From: Candidatus Gallispira edinburgensis
GTDB taxonomy: Bacteria; Bacillota; Clostridia; Lachnospirales; CAG-274
Reading direction: 5' to 3'
DNA: 64,000 bases
NCBI GenBank assembly: GCA_904395805.1
Contig: CAJFNV010000011.1
Span: 1 to 64,000 of the forward strand
Shown here: piece after piece, positions 9,715 through 20,545 of the stretch
How positions within the stretch are numbered: the stretch's first letter is position 1
Layout: every line of letters begins with the position of its first letter
Translations under genes and position numbers: made by a program
The notes under the pieces: generated by a model
Databases searched by the model: none
What the model was told of the DNA's origin: nothing
What the model saw: only the letters and a program-made list of their open reading frames with translations

Positions 9715-12012
9715 ATGCTAAGACCTGCTCTATACATTCTTTTATATACAATAACCGGTATACTTTTCGGAATATATTCATATGACTACAGCATCTCCTG
9801 TATTTTTATTGCAGTGATCATTGTACTCACATTTATTATAGTTACTGTTCATAAAAATCTGCTCTGCTGTCTGCTTATGCCTGTGGCTCTCCTTGCTCTT
9901 TCTGCAGGTGCTTCTTCGGGACTGCATACAAATTCTCATATTGAGTCTATGGCAGATACAGACTATCCGCTTTTTGTTGAAGCTGATGTTTGCGACATAG
10001 TAAATATATATGATGATATTACAAAGTATAAGATAAAAGCAAAGCATATGAGCTATAACAATACAGATATATATGACAGCATAAATATGTATATGTATGT
10101 AAATAAAAAGCTTAATATCGGTGATACTGTAGAATTCAAATCAACAATATCTCATGGAAACATTAAGAGAAACGAAGCTGATTTTGACGAAATACGCTAT
10201 TTTAAAATAAAAGGTATTGAGTATAAAACATTTCCCGATGATGTAACTGTTACAGGTCACAGTAACACCCTCGGATATTTTGTTAAAAAAATATCATTAT
10301 CATTACAGTCAACAATTAACAAACTCTATCCACAAAGAGAAGCAGGTCTTATGACAGCAATGCTCCTTGGTGACAGAAATAATCTGGATGATGAGTTATA
10401 TGACCTTTACAGAGAAGCCGGCATTGTTCATATTATAGCAATTTCGGGTATGCACATTTCTATACTTGCAGGAATTATTTTAATTCTGGTAAAACCTCTG
10501 GGAAGATACATATCCTCAGCAATTGTTATTTTGTTTATGTGTTTTTACATTATACTTACCGGTGGAAGTGTTTCTGTAGTAAGATCAGGTATTATGATGT
10601 TTTTCTATATTTTAAGCGGCTTAATAAGCAGAAAGTATGACCTTATATCATCAACTGCCCTTGCCTGCACCCTGCTCCTTTTTGTAAATCCCTACTACAT
10701 TTTCGATCTGGGGTTTCAGTATTCATTTATAGCAGTGTTTACAATTGGCTTTACATCAGAAATACTTAAAAAATATAAAATTGAAAACAAGTTTATAAAT
10801 CTTATAGTTATTTCAATTGCTATATCTTTAACTACTAAGCCGATAACTGTTTATAACTTTTATTATATAAACTGTATTGACTTTATTGTAAATATTCTGG
10901 TTGTTTCTCTTTCTGAGTTTATATTGATTTTCGGGCTTATTTCAGCAATAGTTGGCACATTTATGCTTAATATCGGTGTATTTCTGTCAGGCTCCGTTTA
11001 TGTAGTTTTAAAGGTGATAGAATATATTTCTGAGTTTTCATTGTCCATTCCCTTTACCCATGTACAGACCGGAGCTATATCAATAATAAGCTTCCTCCTT
11101 ATGTATATTGCACTGATTTTTATATATAAAATTCTTATGGGAAAAATTTATGCCATATTTCCCTTAGTTCTGTCTGCTGTCATTCTTTTTGTCGGTATAA
11201 ACACTAGATACGATGATTTTGAAATGTATGTTATATATGTCGGACAAGGCGATTGTGCAGTTATCAGGGATGATGACAAATGCTATATTATGGATGCAGG
11301 AAGCAGTGAATATAAAAATTACGGTGAAGTCCTTTTTAATGAACTGCAGTATAACAACATAAATAAAATTGACGGTATATACATTTCTCATATGGATTAC
11401 GACCATATGGGCGGCGTAACCGAGGTTGCAGAACTTATGCCCGTTGAAAACATTTATATCTCGGAGTACTGTGATAAAAATGAAAATTATAATATGCTTA
11501 TAGACTATGCTGCCGAAAACAATATAAATATTGAATATGTAAATGAGAATTATGAAGAACAGCTTACTGAAAATATGTCAATAAAGCTTGTATATACCGA
11601 CAAAAATGCTGTAAGTACAAATAACAGCTCTGCCGTATATAAAGTGACATACGGAGGTAAAAGCATTCTTTTTACAGGGGACATTGACAGTGATATTATG
11701 GATAGAGCATCAGATATAGCTGAAATCAATGCAGATATACTTAAAGTCCCTCACCACGGTTCGTCAGGTTCAATTTCAGAAAAATTTGTAGCTGCCGTAA
11801 GCCCTGAACTGGCAGTAAATTCAGCAGGAAACAACAATATTTACGGTCATCCTTCAGGTGAAACAATAGCTTTTTATAACAGTATGGATATTCCCTTTCT
11901 TAGCACAAATTATAACGGTATGGTCAAAATAAGAATTATTGACAACGAAATATATTATAAGCTTTTAAATACAAAATTTAAGCCTATACAAAATTTAAGA
12001 GGTCAGAAATGA
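9715..12012 (+). CDS. comEC: ComEC/Rec2-type DNA internalisation protein with C-terminal metallo-beta-lactamase domain
   Basis: GIVHIIAISGMHISILAGI (competence domain) and YISHMDYDHMGGV...VPHHGSSGS (MBL). ORF track start 9649; ATG at 9715 also possible. Confidence 0.93.
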   Translation: MLRPALYILLYTITGILFGIYSYDYSISCIFIAVIIVLTFIIVTVHKNLLCCLLMPVALLALSAGASSGLHTNSHIESMADTDYPLFVEADVCDIVNIYDDITKYKIKAKHMSYNNTDIYDSINMYMYVNKKLNIGDTVEFKSTISHGNIKRNEADFDEIRYFKIKGIEYKTFPDDVTVTGHSNTLGYFVKKISLSLQSTINKLYPQREAGLMTAMLLGDRNNLDDELYDLYREAGIVHIIAISGMHISILAGIILILVKPLGRYISSAIVILFMCFYIILTGGSVSVVRSGIMMFFYILSGLISRKYDLISSTALACTLLLFVNPYYIFDLGFQYSFIAVFTIGFTSEILKKYKIENKFINLIVISIAISLTTKPITVYNFYYINCIDFIVNILVVSLSEFILIFGLISAIVGTFMLNIGVFLSGSVYVVLKVIEYISEFSLSIPFTHVQTGAISIISFLLMYIALIFIYKILMGKIYAIFPLVLSAVILFVGINTRYDDFEMYVIYVGQGDCAVIRDDDKCYIMDAGSSEYKNYGEVLFNELQYNNINKIDGIYISHMDYDHMGGVTEVAELMPVENIYISEYCDKNENYNMLIDYAAENNINIEYVNENYEEQLTENMSIKLVYTDKNAVSTNNSSAVYKVTYGGKSILFTGDIDSDIMDRASDIAEINADILKVPHHGSSGSISEKFVAAVSPELAVNSAGNNNIYGHPSGETIAFYNSMDIPFLSTNYNGMVKIRIIDNEIYYKLLNTKFKPIQNLRGQK

Positions 12013-12027
12013 TCTGACCTCTTTTAA
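11997..12027. terminator. Bidirectional terminator overlapping the comEC stop codon
   Basis: AAGAGGTCAGA-aatga-TCTGACCTCTTttaaa; convergent comEC/purH. Confidence 0.85.
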
Positions 12028-12035
12028 ATAATTTA

Positions 12036-13586
12036 TCAGTGTCTGAAATGACGCATACCTGTAAATACCATAGCTATACCATGCTTATTGCATGCATCGA
12101 TACTGTCCTGATCTCTTACTGAACCGCCCGGCTGAATAATACATGTAATTCCTGCCTTTGCAGCTGCTTCAACACAGTCATCAAATGGGAAGAATGCATC
12201 ACTTGCAAGAGCTGCACCCTTTACAGCATCAGCACCTAACTGCTTTGTACCATGGTCAATTGCCTGCTCTGTAGCCCATATTCTGTTTACCTGTCCCGGA
12301 CCTACACCTATAGACTGCTTGTTTTTGCCTATAGCTATACCGTTTGACTTAGTATATTTTACGATCTTCCATGTAAAGAGTAAATCTTCCATTTCTTCAG
12401 GACTTGGAGCTCTGTCTGTAACTACCTTTAATTCATCACCTAAGAGCTTGTTATCTATATCCTGAATAAGAATACCGCCGCTTACCTTCTTAACATCGAA
12501 AGCTGTTTCAGGCTGCTTGCGTTCAATATTGTCAAGTTTTAAAAGTCTTATATTCTTCTTCTTTGCAAGAATCTCAAAGGCATCATCATCAAATCCGGGA
12601 GCCAAAATTATTTCAAGGAAAATCTTTGACATTTCCTCGGCTGTAGCCTTGTCAATCACCCTGTTTGCACACACAATACCGCCGAAAATAGATACAGGGT
12701 CTGTGCTGTAAGCCTTTGTATAAGCCTCGTAAATATCCTTGCCGCTTGCAACACCGCATGGATTTGAATGCTTGCAGGCAACAACTGTAGGCTCATCATA
12801 TTCTTTTAAAAGCTCCAGTGCGCCATGAGTATCGTTAATATTATTAAATGACAGTTCCTTGCCGTGTAACTGTTCAATTCCCGTAAGCATACCTGAATTG
12901 TCCCCTACTTCCTTATAGAAAGCGGCTGCCTGATGAGGATTTTCACCATATCTCATTTCCTGAACTTTTTCAAATGTCATTGAAATTGTATCAGGGTATT
13001 TAGGAAGTCCTGCCTTATCCTTAAGATAATTTGCAATCATTGTATCATAATAAGCTGTGTGGTTAAATACCTTTGCAGCAAGGTAGAAATTAGTTTTAAC
13101 AGATACCCTATTATTTTCCTTCAATTCGCTTAAAACCTGTTCATAGTCAGCAGGATCAATTATAACTGAAACATCCTGATAGTTCTTTGCTGCAGCTCTA
13201 AGCATTGTAGGTCCGCCGATATCAATATTTTCAATAGCATCCTCTAATGTAACATCAGGCTTCATAATTGTCTGCTTAAAAGGATAAAGATTTACAACCA
13301 CAATATCAATTAAATCCACATTAAGCTCCTTTACCTGTGCCATATGCTCCGGATTGCTTCTCATTGCAAGGAGTCCTGCATGTATTTTTGGATGAAGTGT
13401 TTTTACTCTTCCGTCAAGGCATTCAGGAAAACCTGTTACCTCTGAAATACCGATTACGGGCAGTCCCGCTTCCTTTAATTTGTTATAGGTACCTCCTGTA
13501 GATACGATCTCAATACCTAAATTATTAAGCTCTTTTGCAAATTCCACAATTCCTGTTTTGTCAGATACACTGATTAAAGCTCTCAT
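12036..13586 (-). CDS. purH: Bifunctional AICAR transformylase/IMP cyclohydrolase
   Basis: [20 protein letters not shown]...[15 protein letters not shown]...[15 protein letters not shown]...[10 protein letters not shown]... Confidence 0.98.
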   Translation of the reverse strand: MRALISVSDKTGIVEFAKELNNLGIEIVSTGGTYNKLKEAGLPVIGISEVTGFPECLDGRVKTLHPKIHAGLLAMRSNPEHMAQVKELNVDLIDIVVVNLYPFKQTIMKPDVTLEDAIENIDIGGPTMLRAAAKNYQDVSVIIDPADYEQVLSELKENNRVSVKTNFYLAAKVFNHTAYYDTMIANYLKDKAGLPKYPDTISMTFEKVQEMRYGENPHQAAAFYKEVGDNSGMLTGIEQLHGKELSFNNINDTHGALELLKEYDEPTVVACKHSNPCGVASGKDIYEAYTKAYSTDPVSIFGGIVCANRVIDKATAEEMSKIFLEIILAPGFDDDAFEILAKKKNIRLLKLDNIERKQPETAFDVKKVSGGILIQDIDNKLLGDELKVVTDRAPSPEEMEDLLFTWKIVKYTKSNGIAIGKNKQSIGVGPGQVNRIWATEQAIDHGTKQLGADAVKGAALASDAFFPFDDCVEAAAKAGITCIIQPGGSVRDQDSIDACNKHGIAMVFTGMRHFRH

Positions 13587-13620
13587 TTGTAGACCTCCTA
13601 AAATTTAAAGTAAAAATAAA

Positions 13621-13715
13621 AAATGCCGCACCAATCCAAGCTCCATGCCCAGACGGTCGGCTCTTACCTGCTGCACTTCCCTGTGGTTATCCACATTTCC
13701 GTCAGTTATGCAGCA
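13621..13715 (-). ncRNA. ZTP (pfl motif) riboswitch upstream of purH, with overlapping terminator hairpin
   Basis: Reverse complement: ATAACTGACGGAAATGTGGATAACCACAGGGAAG...GAGCCGACCGTCTGGGCATGGAGC matches conserved pfl/ZTP blocks (AACTGACGG / CCACAGGGAAG / CCGTCTGGGCA); terminator GCCGACC...GGTgCGGC + ATTTTTTATTTTT overlaps the 3' aptamer half. Confidence 0.88.
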
Positions 13716-13869
13716 TCTATAATTAATATAACAATTTTGAACAATTTTGTCAATAGAAAATGACGGAATACTTTAAAAATTTATATAAGTGCAAAGGTTT
13801 GTGTAGATAAATTCCTCATAATTTATGCTCACCCTCATAGAATATTTTAAGGGACAGAGGGAGGATTTT

Positions 13870-15378
13870 ATGTATAGACAAACCATAATAAAAGGTGCAT
13901 TAATATTAACTATAGCAAATGTTATAACAAGGATAATAGGATTTTTCTACAGAATATATATGGCAAAGACCATAGGGGCAGAGGGCATGGGACTTTATCA
14001 GCTCATAACGCCTCTGTATATGCTTGTATGGTCAGTATCCTCCTCGGGGCTTTCCACAACAATGTCAAAGCTTACAGCTCAGGAAAAAGCAAGGGGAGCA
14101 ATAGGCAATGTTAAAAGAATTCTCCACTACTCTCTTTTTGCAGCTGTGTCAATTGCTTTTTTGTTTAGTTTAGTTACATATAATTTTTCAGAATTTATTG
14201 CTGAAATAATAGTAAAGGATATAAGAACAGCCTTATCTCTCAGAATAATAAGTATATGCTTTCCTTTTATGGCTGCAGGCTCAATATTGAGAGGATACTA
14301 CCTGGGCTTACAGAATACAACTATTTCAGCTATAAGTCAGGTTCTCGAACAAAGTGTAAGAATGGTTGTCATATACCTTTTAGCAGGTGTATTTATACCA
14401 AAAGGTCTTGAATATGCCTGCGGAGCGGCTGTATGCGGCATGGCAGCAGGTGAAATAATATCATTTTTATATGTGTTCATATATTACATAATAAAAAGAA
14501 AGAAGTACTCCAAACCTATTATCAGCCCAAGAGGTGCTGTTGTTATGATTGCAGCAATGGCTGTGCCACTTACTCTTAACAGAATGGTAGGCTCTCTTTT
14601 TTCAACAGCTGAAAATCTGCTTATGCCTCAGCAGCTGCAGGTATATGGAATGACCCAGGCCGAAGCAATAAGCCTTCTCGGACGTCTTACGGGTATGGCA
14701 ATGCCTCTTATTACATTTCCGTCTTCACTGCTGACTGCTCTTGCAACGGCTACAATGCCTGCTATATCCGAAAGTTATGCTCTTCATAACCATACAAGAA
14801 TAAAGAGCACCCTACATCAGTCACTTACAATAACGGCAATAATCAGTGCCTTTACAACAGGGATGTTCATAGCTTTTCCAACAGAGCTTGGTAACCTTAT
14901 TTATTCACAGACACAAATAGGAAAAATGCTTAAAACACTGGCTGTACTGTGCCCTTTTATGTATACTCAGGTAACAATGTCAGCTGTTTTAAACGGTCTT
15001 GGAGAACAGCTTTTTATATTTAAAACAGGGCTTTTTTCATCAATAGTCAATATTTGTGCCATATGCTTTGCAATTCCCTTTTACGGAATAGAAGGATTTA
15101 TATATCCATGGATAATTAATTCAATAGCTACAACATTTATGGCAATTTATAGGGTAAATAATGTCCTCAACATAAATATACCAATTATAAGGCAATACAT
15201 AAAGCCTGCTCTTGCAATAACAGCAGCCTGTCTTTGCGGGAATCTGGGCTTTCACCATGTATGGAACAATATTGAGTATAAGAATTCGGTTATTGCAACT
15301 CTTATATCTGTTTTTATGATTTACATATTTCTCATTTTTCAGCTAGGTTGTATAAGCAAGGAAGATCTTAAAATATAA
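13870..15378 (+). CDS. spoVB: Stage V sporulation protein B / MOP-superfamily polysaccharide flippase
   Basis: MYRQTIIKGALILTIANVITRIIGFFYRIYMAKTIGAEGMGLYQLI; multiple TM segments; GGAGGA SD before ATG at 13870 (ORF track start 13825). Confidence 0.9.
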   Translation: MYRQTIIKGALILTIANVITRIIGFFYRIYMAKTIGAEGMGLYQLITPLYMLVWSVSSSGLSTTMSKLTAQEKARGAIGNVKRILHYSLFAAVSIAFLFSLVTYNFSEFIAEIIVKDIRTALSLRIISICFPFMAAGSILRGYYLGLQNTTISAISQVLEQSVRMVVIYLLAGVFIPKGLEYACGAAVCGMAAGEIISFLYVFIYYIIKRKKYSKPIISPRGAVVMIAAMAVPLTLNRMVGSLFSTAENLLMPQQLQVYGMTQAEAISLLGRLTGMAMPLITFPSSLLTALATATMPAISESYALHNHTRIKSTLHQSLTITAIISAFTTGMFIAFPTELGNLIYSQTQIGKMLKTLAVLCPFMYTQVTMSAVLNGLGEQLFIFKTGLFSSIVNICAICFAIPFYGIEGFIYPWIINSIATTFMAIYRVNNVLNINIPIIRQYIKPALAITAACLCGNLGFHHVWNNIEYKNSVIATLISVFMIYIFLIFQLGCISKEDLKI

Positions 15379-15422
15379 AAAATGCTTCTGCAAAACAATA
15401 AACGGATTTGCAGAAGCATTTT
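15379..15422. terminator. Bidirectional terminator between spoVB and trxA
   Basis: AAAATGCTTCTGCAAA-N12-TTTGCAGAAGCATTTT. Confidence 0.88.
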
Positions 15423-15443
15423 CTCTTAATAGCTATATTAGTT

Positions 15444-15749
15444 TCATATAAGATTTAATATTTCTTCTTTTGATATTACACCTACACTCTTATTAAAAGC
15501 TTTTCCGTCTCTGAAAGAAATAAGTGTAGGTATTGACATAACAGCAAATTGCTGTGCCAGTTCAGGTTCTTCATCCACATTTACTTTGCCAACCTTAATT
15601 GCGGGATTTTCTTCTGCAATCTGATCAACAACAGGAGAAAGCATTCTGCAGGGACCACACCATGCAGCCCAGAAATCTACAAGAACAGGCTTATCACTCT
15701 TTAATACCTCAGTTTCAAAATTTTCCTTTGTAATAGTTACAACTGACAT
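15444..15749 (-). CDS. trxA: Thioredoxin
   Basis: VLVDFWAAWCGPCRMLSPVVDQIA...VMSIPTLISFRDGK. Confidence 0.98.
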   Translation of the reverse strand: MSVVTITKENFETEVLKSDKPVLVDFWAAWCGPCRMLSPVVDQIAEENPAIKVGKVNVDEEPELAQQFAVMSIPTLISFRDGKAFNKSVGVISKEEILNLI

Positions 15750-15815
15750 TTAAACACCTCCGTTAATTATATCAATAAAAATTATTATTTGTTTATTTAT
15801 ATATTACCCTTTTTT

Positions 15816-16181
15816 TCAGTCATTAAAAAATCGTTCTTTAATTTTCTGAAAAGAAATTGGGCTTATAACATGCTCAATTCTGCAGGCGTCATGGGCTGCA
15901 GTTTCTTCATCAACACCGAGAGATACAAGAAATTTAGTTAATACTCTGTGTCTTTCATATATAGTTTCTGCAATTTTTTTACCTTCATCCGTAAGCAAGA
16001 TCTGGTTAAGTCCGTCCATATCAATAAGCCCTTCCTTACGCAAAACAGACATAGCTCTGCTTACGCTTGGCTTTGATACTCCAAGTTCGTTGGCAACATC
16101 AATTGACCTTACATAGCCCTTTCTCTCCTTAATTATAAGTATAGCTTCAAGATAGTTTTCGCCGGATTCCTGAATAGCCAT
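15816..16181 (-). CDS. DtxR/MntR-family metal-dependent transcriptional regulator (short form)
   Basis: MAIQESGENYLEAILIIKERKGYVRSIDVANELGVSKPSVSRAMSVLRKEGLI...LTDEGKKIAETIYERHRVLTKFLVSLGVDEETAAHDACRIEHVIS. Confidence 0.92.
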   Translation of the reverse strand: MAIQESGENYLEAILIIKERKGYVRSIDVANELGVSKPSVSRAMSVLRKEGLIDMDGLNQILLTDEGKKIAETIYERHRVLTKFLVSLGVDEETAAHDACRIEHVISPISFQKIKERFFND

Positions 16182-16439
16182 TTAAACACCTCCGCTAGTT
16201 TAATAATTCTGATTAATATACAAATTTCCAAAAAAGTAAACTGTATTCTAAATGATAATCTATTTGGTATGAGTACATAACATGTTTTATATCTATTATA
16301 ATATGATAACATATTTCGCCTATATTTTCAATCAAATTTTACATAACTTGGTTTATGTATATGTGAATTTAAAGTGATTTTTAAAGTAAAATTTATGAAA
16401 AAAAGCTTGCAATCGGTAAAAATCTATGTTATAATATCA

Positions 16440-16548
16440 ACTGTTGTTAAAACACACACAGACTGATTTGGTAAGAATGGTGACACTTGAATGTGTTTCT
16501 TGTCATAAGTCCGTGGAGGAAAAACCAAAATTAAGGAGGAAAATAATA
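16440..16548 (+). promoter_or_regulatory. rpsB 5' leader, putative structured/pseudoknotted regulatory RNA
   Basis: Promoter TTGCAA-17-TATAAT just upstream; leader pairings GACT(16461-64)/AGTC(16508-11), TTTGGT(16467-72)/ACCAAA(16524-29), TGACA(16481-85)/TGTCA(16501-05). Confidence 0.45.
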
Positions 16549-17277
16549 ATGGCTGTTATTTCAATGAAGCAATTATTAGAAGCTGGTGTACACTTTGGTC
16601 ACCAGACAAGAAGATGGAACCCTAAGATGGCTGAATACATCTTCGCTGAAAGAAATGGTATTTATATCATTGATCTTCAGAAAACTGTTAAGAAGGTAGA
16701 AGAAGCTTACAATGCTGTAGCTGAAATCGTTAAGGATGGCGGCGAAATTCTCTTTGTAGGTACTAAGAAGCAGGCTCAGGATTCTATTAAGGAAGAAGCT
16801 CAGAGATGTGGTATGTACTATGTAAACGAGAGATGGTTAGGCGGTATGCTTACAAACTTTGCTACTGTTAAGACAAGAATTGCAAGATTAAAAGAACTTG
16901 ATGCAATGATTGAAGACGGTACAATGGATTTACTTCCTAAGAAGGAAGTTGCAAAGCTTATGCATGAAAAGGAAAAGCTTGACAAGAACATTGGCGGTAT
17001 CAAGGAAATGACAAGAATTCCTGACTGTATCTTCATTGTTGACCCAAGAAAAGAAAGAATCGCTGTACAGGAAGCTCACAACTTAAATATCCCTATTGTT
17101 GCAATAGTTGATACTAACTGTGATCCTGAAGAAGTTGATTATGTAATCCCCGGTAATGATGATGCTATCAGAGCCGTTAAGTTAATTGCAGGCAGAATTG
17201 CTGATGCAGTTATTGAGTCTAAGCAGGGTGAGCAGGATATTCCTGAAGCTGAGGCTGAAACAGAAACTGAAGAATAA
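16549..17277 (+). CDS. rpsB: 30S ribosomal protein S2
   Basis: [46 protein letters not shown]...; AAGGAGGA SD before ATG 16549; the upstream part of the ORF-track call is leader. Confidence 0.98.
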   Translation: MAVISMKQLLEAGVHFGHQTRRWNPKMAEYIFAERNGIYIIDLQKTVKKVEEAYNAVAEIVKDGGEILFVGTKKQAQDSIKEEAQRCGMYYVNERWLGGMLTNFATVKTRIARLKELDAMIEDGTMDLLPKKEVAKLMHEKEKLDKNIGGIKEMTRIPDCIFIVDPRKERIAVQEAHNLNIPIVAIVDTNCDPEEVDYVIPGNDDAIRAVKLIAGRIADAVIESKQGEQDIPEAEAETETEE

Positions 17278-17313
17278 TTATTTATTAAAATTTAAATATT
17301 AAAGTATAAACTT

Positions 17314-17347
17314 ACAGGCTTTAGCCACAAGGCTGAAGCCTGTTTTT
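17314..17347 (+). terminator. Terminator/attenuator hairpin between rpsB and tsf
   Basis: ACAGGCTT-tagccacaaggctg-AAGCCTGT followed by ttttt. Confidence 0.8.
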
Positions 17348-17384
17348 AACAAAATCAATTTTTTAATAACAGGAGGATAAGAAA

Positions 17385-18317
17385 ATGGCTGTTACTGCTG
17401 CTATGATTAAGGAATTAAGAGAATTAACAGGTGTTGGTATGAGTGCTTGTAAGAATGCACTTGTTGAAACTGATGGAAACATTGAAGAAGCTATTGAATA
17501 TTTAAGAAAGCAGGGTCTTGCTAACGCTGCTAAGAAGGCAGGAAGAATTGCCGCAGAAGGTTTAAGCTATGCTTATATTTCTGATGACAACAGTGTAGGT
17601 ACAGTTGTTGAAGTTAACTCTGAAACTGACTTTGTTGCTAAGAATGATGTATTCAAGACTTTTGTTGACAATGTTGCTAAGCAGGCTGCTAAGTCTGATG
17701 CTAAGGATGTTGAAGGTTTATTAGAAGAAAAGTGGATCGAAGATGAATCTAAGACTGTTAAGGAAGCTTTAACAGAAAAGATTTCTGTTATCGGCGAAAA
17801 CCTTAATATCAGAAGATTTGAAAAGGTTGTAAACACAGGAGATTCTTTCCTTGTATCTTATATCCATGCAGGTGGTAAGATTGCTGTTTTAGTTGAACTT
17901 GCTACTTCATCTAAGGATGACGCTCTTGTTACAGCAGGTAAGAATGTTGCAATGCAGATCGCTTCTATGAATCCTAAGTTTGTTTCTACAGAAGATGTCC
18001 CTGCTGACTTCATCGCTCACGAGAAGGAAGTTCTTTTAGAGCAGGCTAAGAATGATCCTAAGAATGCTAACAAGCCAGAGGCAATTCTTGAAAAGATGCT
18101 TACAGGAAGACTTAATAAGGAAATGAAAGAAGTTTGCTTATTAGAGCAGGAATATGTTTTAGGTGACAAGATTTCTGTAGGTCAGTATTTAAAGGAAGTT
18201 TCAAAGGAAATCGGTACAGATGTTACTGTTAAGAGCTTTGTAAGATTTGAAACAGGTGAAGGTATCGAAAAGAAGAACGAGAACTTTGCTGAAGAAGTTG
18301 CAAAGGCAATGCAGTAA
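17385..18317 (+). CDS. tsf: Translation elongation factor Ts
   Basis: MAVTAAMIKELRELTGVGMSACKNALVETDGNIEEAIEYLRKQGLANAAKKAGRIAAEG. Confidence 0.98.
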   Translation: MAVTAAMIKELRELTGVGMSACKNALVETDGNIEEAIEYLRKQGLANAAKKAGRIAAEGLSYAYISDDNSVGTVVEVNSETDFVAKNDVFKTFVDNVAKQAAKSDAKDVEGLLEEKWIEDESKTVKEALTEKISVIGENLNIRRFEKVVNTGDSFLVSYIHAGGKIAVLVELATSSKDDALVTAGKNVAMQIASMNPKFVSTEDVPADFIAHEKEVLLEQAKNDPKNANKPEAILEKMLTGRLNKEMKEVCLLEQEYVLGDKISVGQYLKEVSKEIGTDVTVKSFVRFETGEGIEKKNENFAEEVAKAMQ

Positions 18318-18349
18318 TATTTTAACATAATTATTATAATTTATAAGTC

Positions 18350-18384
18350 AGAGGAATTGTCGTTTTGATGATTCCTCTTTTTTA
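18350..18384 (+). terminator. Intrinsic terminator after tsf
   Basis: AGAGGAAT-tgtcgttttgatg-ATTCCTCT + ttttttaa. Confidence 0.88.
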
Positions 18385-18504
18385 ATGAACTATTTAACAA
18401 GGAACAGTGCAATATGAAAGATAGTGGTTATGGGATTTATATAAAATACGGCTGCATCAGTATTATACTGACACAGCCGTTACATATACGTATGTCTAAA
18501 AATT

Positions 18505-20517
18505 TTAATTCTGAACATTTTCTTCCGGAGAATCTGAATTATTATCCGATGGCGTATTATTTTCTGAATTATTATCGTTATTACCATCTTCGGTATTTTC
18601 TGAAATCTGTTCAGAATTTTCTGTAATATTTGCAGTATCAGAAGTTATGTTTTCGGAGCTGTTATCCGGCTGATCACTTTCAGTTACTTCCTCGCTGTTT
18701 ATAGCTTCTGTGTTGCTCTCCCCTTCTGTTTCTTCACTTGTTGCTTCTGTAGTTTCTTCTTCGTCATATGTAGGTATCTCAGGTCTGTTTTCAATAAGCT
18801 CCATAAGTTCTCCCATATATGAATCCTCAATAAAATAGCTTTCAATTATTTCATGATGATACATGATAACAGGCATATTTTCATAGCAGTTTTCATATAT
18901 ATCCTTTGCTGAATCCTCAAGTACATATACAGAACCGTCAGAACCGTCGTTTTTATATACACTTCCGCCAAAAAGATTTTTCCATGAGGCATCACAAATG
19001 CCTACATCACCGTTTACACATATATAATATGCAACCTCTTTTGATTCACCATTTTCGGTTACTGTCGTGTTCTGTGTTTTGGATTTTAATCTGTAAACTC
19101 CTTCAGGTGTATTGTGTTCTCCGTCATCTTTTCCTGTTATTACAGGTGCCGCAACTATCTGCTTACCGTTTATAAACATCCAGAGCATTTGATTTGAAAG
19201 GTCAACTTCAATATAACTGTTACCTATTTCTGAGTTTTCATAGGATATAAAATCAACAACTACCCTTGAATCTCTCTGATTGAGCATAGCAAGAGACATA
19301 TCCTCGGTAAGTTTTGTTCTGTTTACGGCAGTATTGAAATCTCCTCCCTTTACTGTTACAGTATCTCCGTGATATGTTTTAAATTCTCTTTCGTCATCAC
19401 TGTAGCTGTAACTTTTATCAAGTCTGTCCATATATCTTGAAAAAGCATCGGAATTGAATATAAGCTCTCCGGTGCTGTCAACAGCAAGCCAGTCTTTCTT
19501 TAAGTCAACAGGCAATTCAAATAAATCATCTGTTACATTTAACTCTATTTTGTTTTGTATAAGCTTGTTAGCTTCTTTACATGATTTTATAAGTGTCTTG
19601 TTATCTTCTGTCAGCTCGGGCATAATAAAGCATTCATCTCTGTTAATATCAACACTTGTATTAAGACTGTTTACTGAGCCAATAAGTTTATTTATAAAAG
19701 CTGTTTTATTAATTTCATCTCCGTATACGGCAGGTTTGATCTGGTATTCACCGTCAACATATTCAAGTCCCGCATTTTCACTCTTTATTGTAGAAGTCAT
19801 GCTAAGTACCAGAGAGCTGTTAATAAACTGATTTAATATATCTGCATCATAATAAAGCCCTTTTGAAGTGCTTATAGGTTCGGAATCAAAAACAAGACCT
19901 TTGATCCATGATATTTTTTTCTGATGATCACATATATCGTCCAGTACAACATCCATATCACCGAAAGAAAGATTAATGTCTCTTCCGTAAAGCTCATCAA
20001 CAATAATATCATTATATACAATTGTAAGGTGATAGTCATTGACCTTTTCTTCCATTATCTGTGAAACTTCCTCGACAGTTTTACCTGAGCAGTCCTCCCC
20101 GTTTATGACTGTTGAAGGCAGAAATCTGTTATTATAGTATACAAATGAAATCAGCAGATAAACCGCAATTACAACAAAAGCACCAAAGGCAGTTAAAATA
20201 ACTCTTTCCTTTATGACCTCTGCCCTCTCAAGTTCGGGATTTTCAAGGTCTATATCCTTTTCATTCCCTTTAAAACTATCATCATTATTCTCATGATTTT
20301 TTTCATCATTTGTATTTTTACTCTTTATAAAATCTGGCTTTTTAAATTTTTCTTTTCTCTTTTGCCTTTTAAGCTCTTCTTCTTCAGCTATTTCCTTTTC
20401 AATTTCTTCTGTATCCTTCAAAAAATCAGTATAATTTATTCTGACATTCTCATCTTCATTAAAGCCCTGCTTTTCATTTTCAGCAGGTTTCTCCTTTAAC
20501 CTGTTATTCATATACAT
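18505..20517 (-). CDS. YkuD-fold L,D-transpeptidase-like protein with substituted catalytic residues, acidic C-terminal tail
   Basis: IEVDLSNQMLWMFINGKQIVAAPVITGKDDGEHNTPEGVYRLKSK... homologous to the adjacent ORF but catalytic HGC is DGS (GSDGSVYV). Confidence 0.88.
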   Translation of the reverse strand: MYMNNRLKEKPAENEKQGFNEDENVRINYTDFLKDTEEIEKEIAEEEELKRQKRKEKFKKPDFIKSKNTNDEKNHENNDDSFKGNEKDIDLENPELERAEVIKERVILTAFGAFVVIAVYLLISFVYYNNRFLPSTVINGEDCSGKTVEEVSQIMEEKVNDYHLTIVYNDIIVDELYGRDINLSFGDMDVVLDDICDHQKKISWIKGLVFDSEPISTSKGLYYDADILNQFINSSLVLSMTSTIKSENAGLEYVDGEYQIKPAVYGDEINKTAFINKLIGSVNSLNTSVDINRDECFIMPELTEDNKTLIKSCKEANKLIQNKIELNVTDDLFELPVDLKKDWLAVDSTGELIFNSDAFSRYMDRLDKSYSYSDDEREFKTYHGDTVTVKGGDFNTAVNRTKLTEDMSLAMLNQRDSRVVVDFISYENSEIGNSYIEVDLSNQMLWMFINGKQIVAAPVITGKDDGEHNTPEGVYRLKSKTQNTTVTENGESKEVAYYICVNGDVGICDASWKNLFGGSVYKNDGSDGSVYVLEDSAKDIYENCYENMPVIMYHHEIIESYFIEDSYMGELMELIENRPEIPTYDEEETTEATSEETEGESNTEAINSEEVTESDQPDNSSENITSDTANITENSEQISENTEDGNNDNNSENNTPSDNNSDSPEENVQN

Positions 20518-20545
20518 CTCTCCAAAAACTATAATTTATCTTTTG

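Noticed and set aside
16444-16548. N-terminal extension of the rpsB ORF ([22 protein letters not shown]...)
   Set aside because: S2 starts at [18 protein letters not shown] with a strong SD at 16549; upstream part is the untranslated leader.
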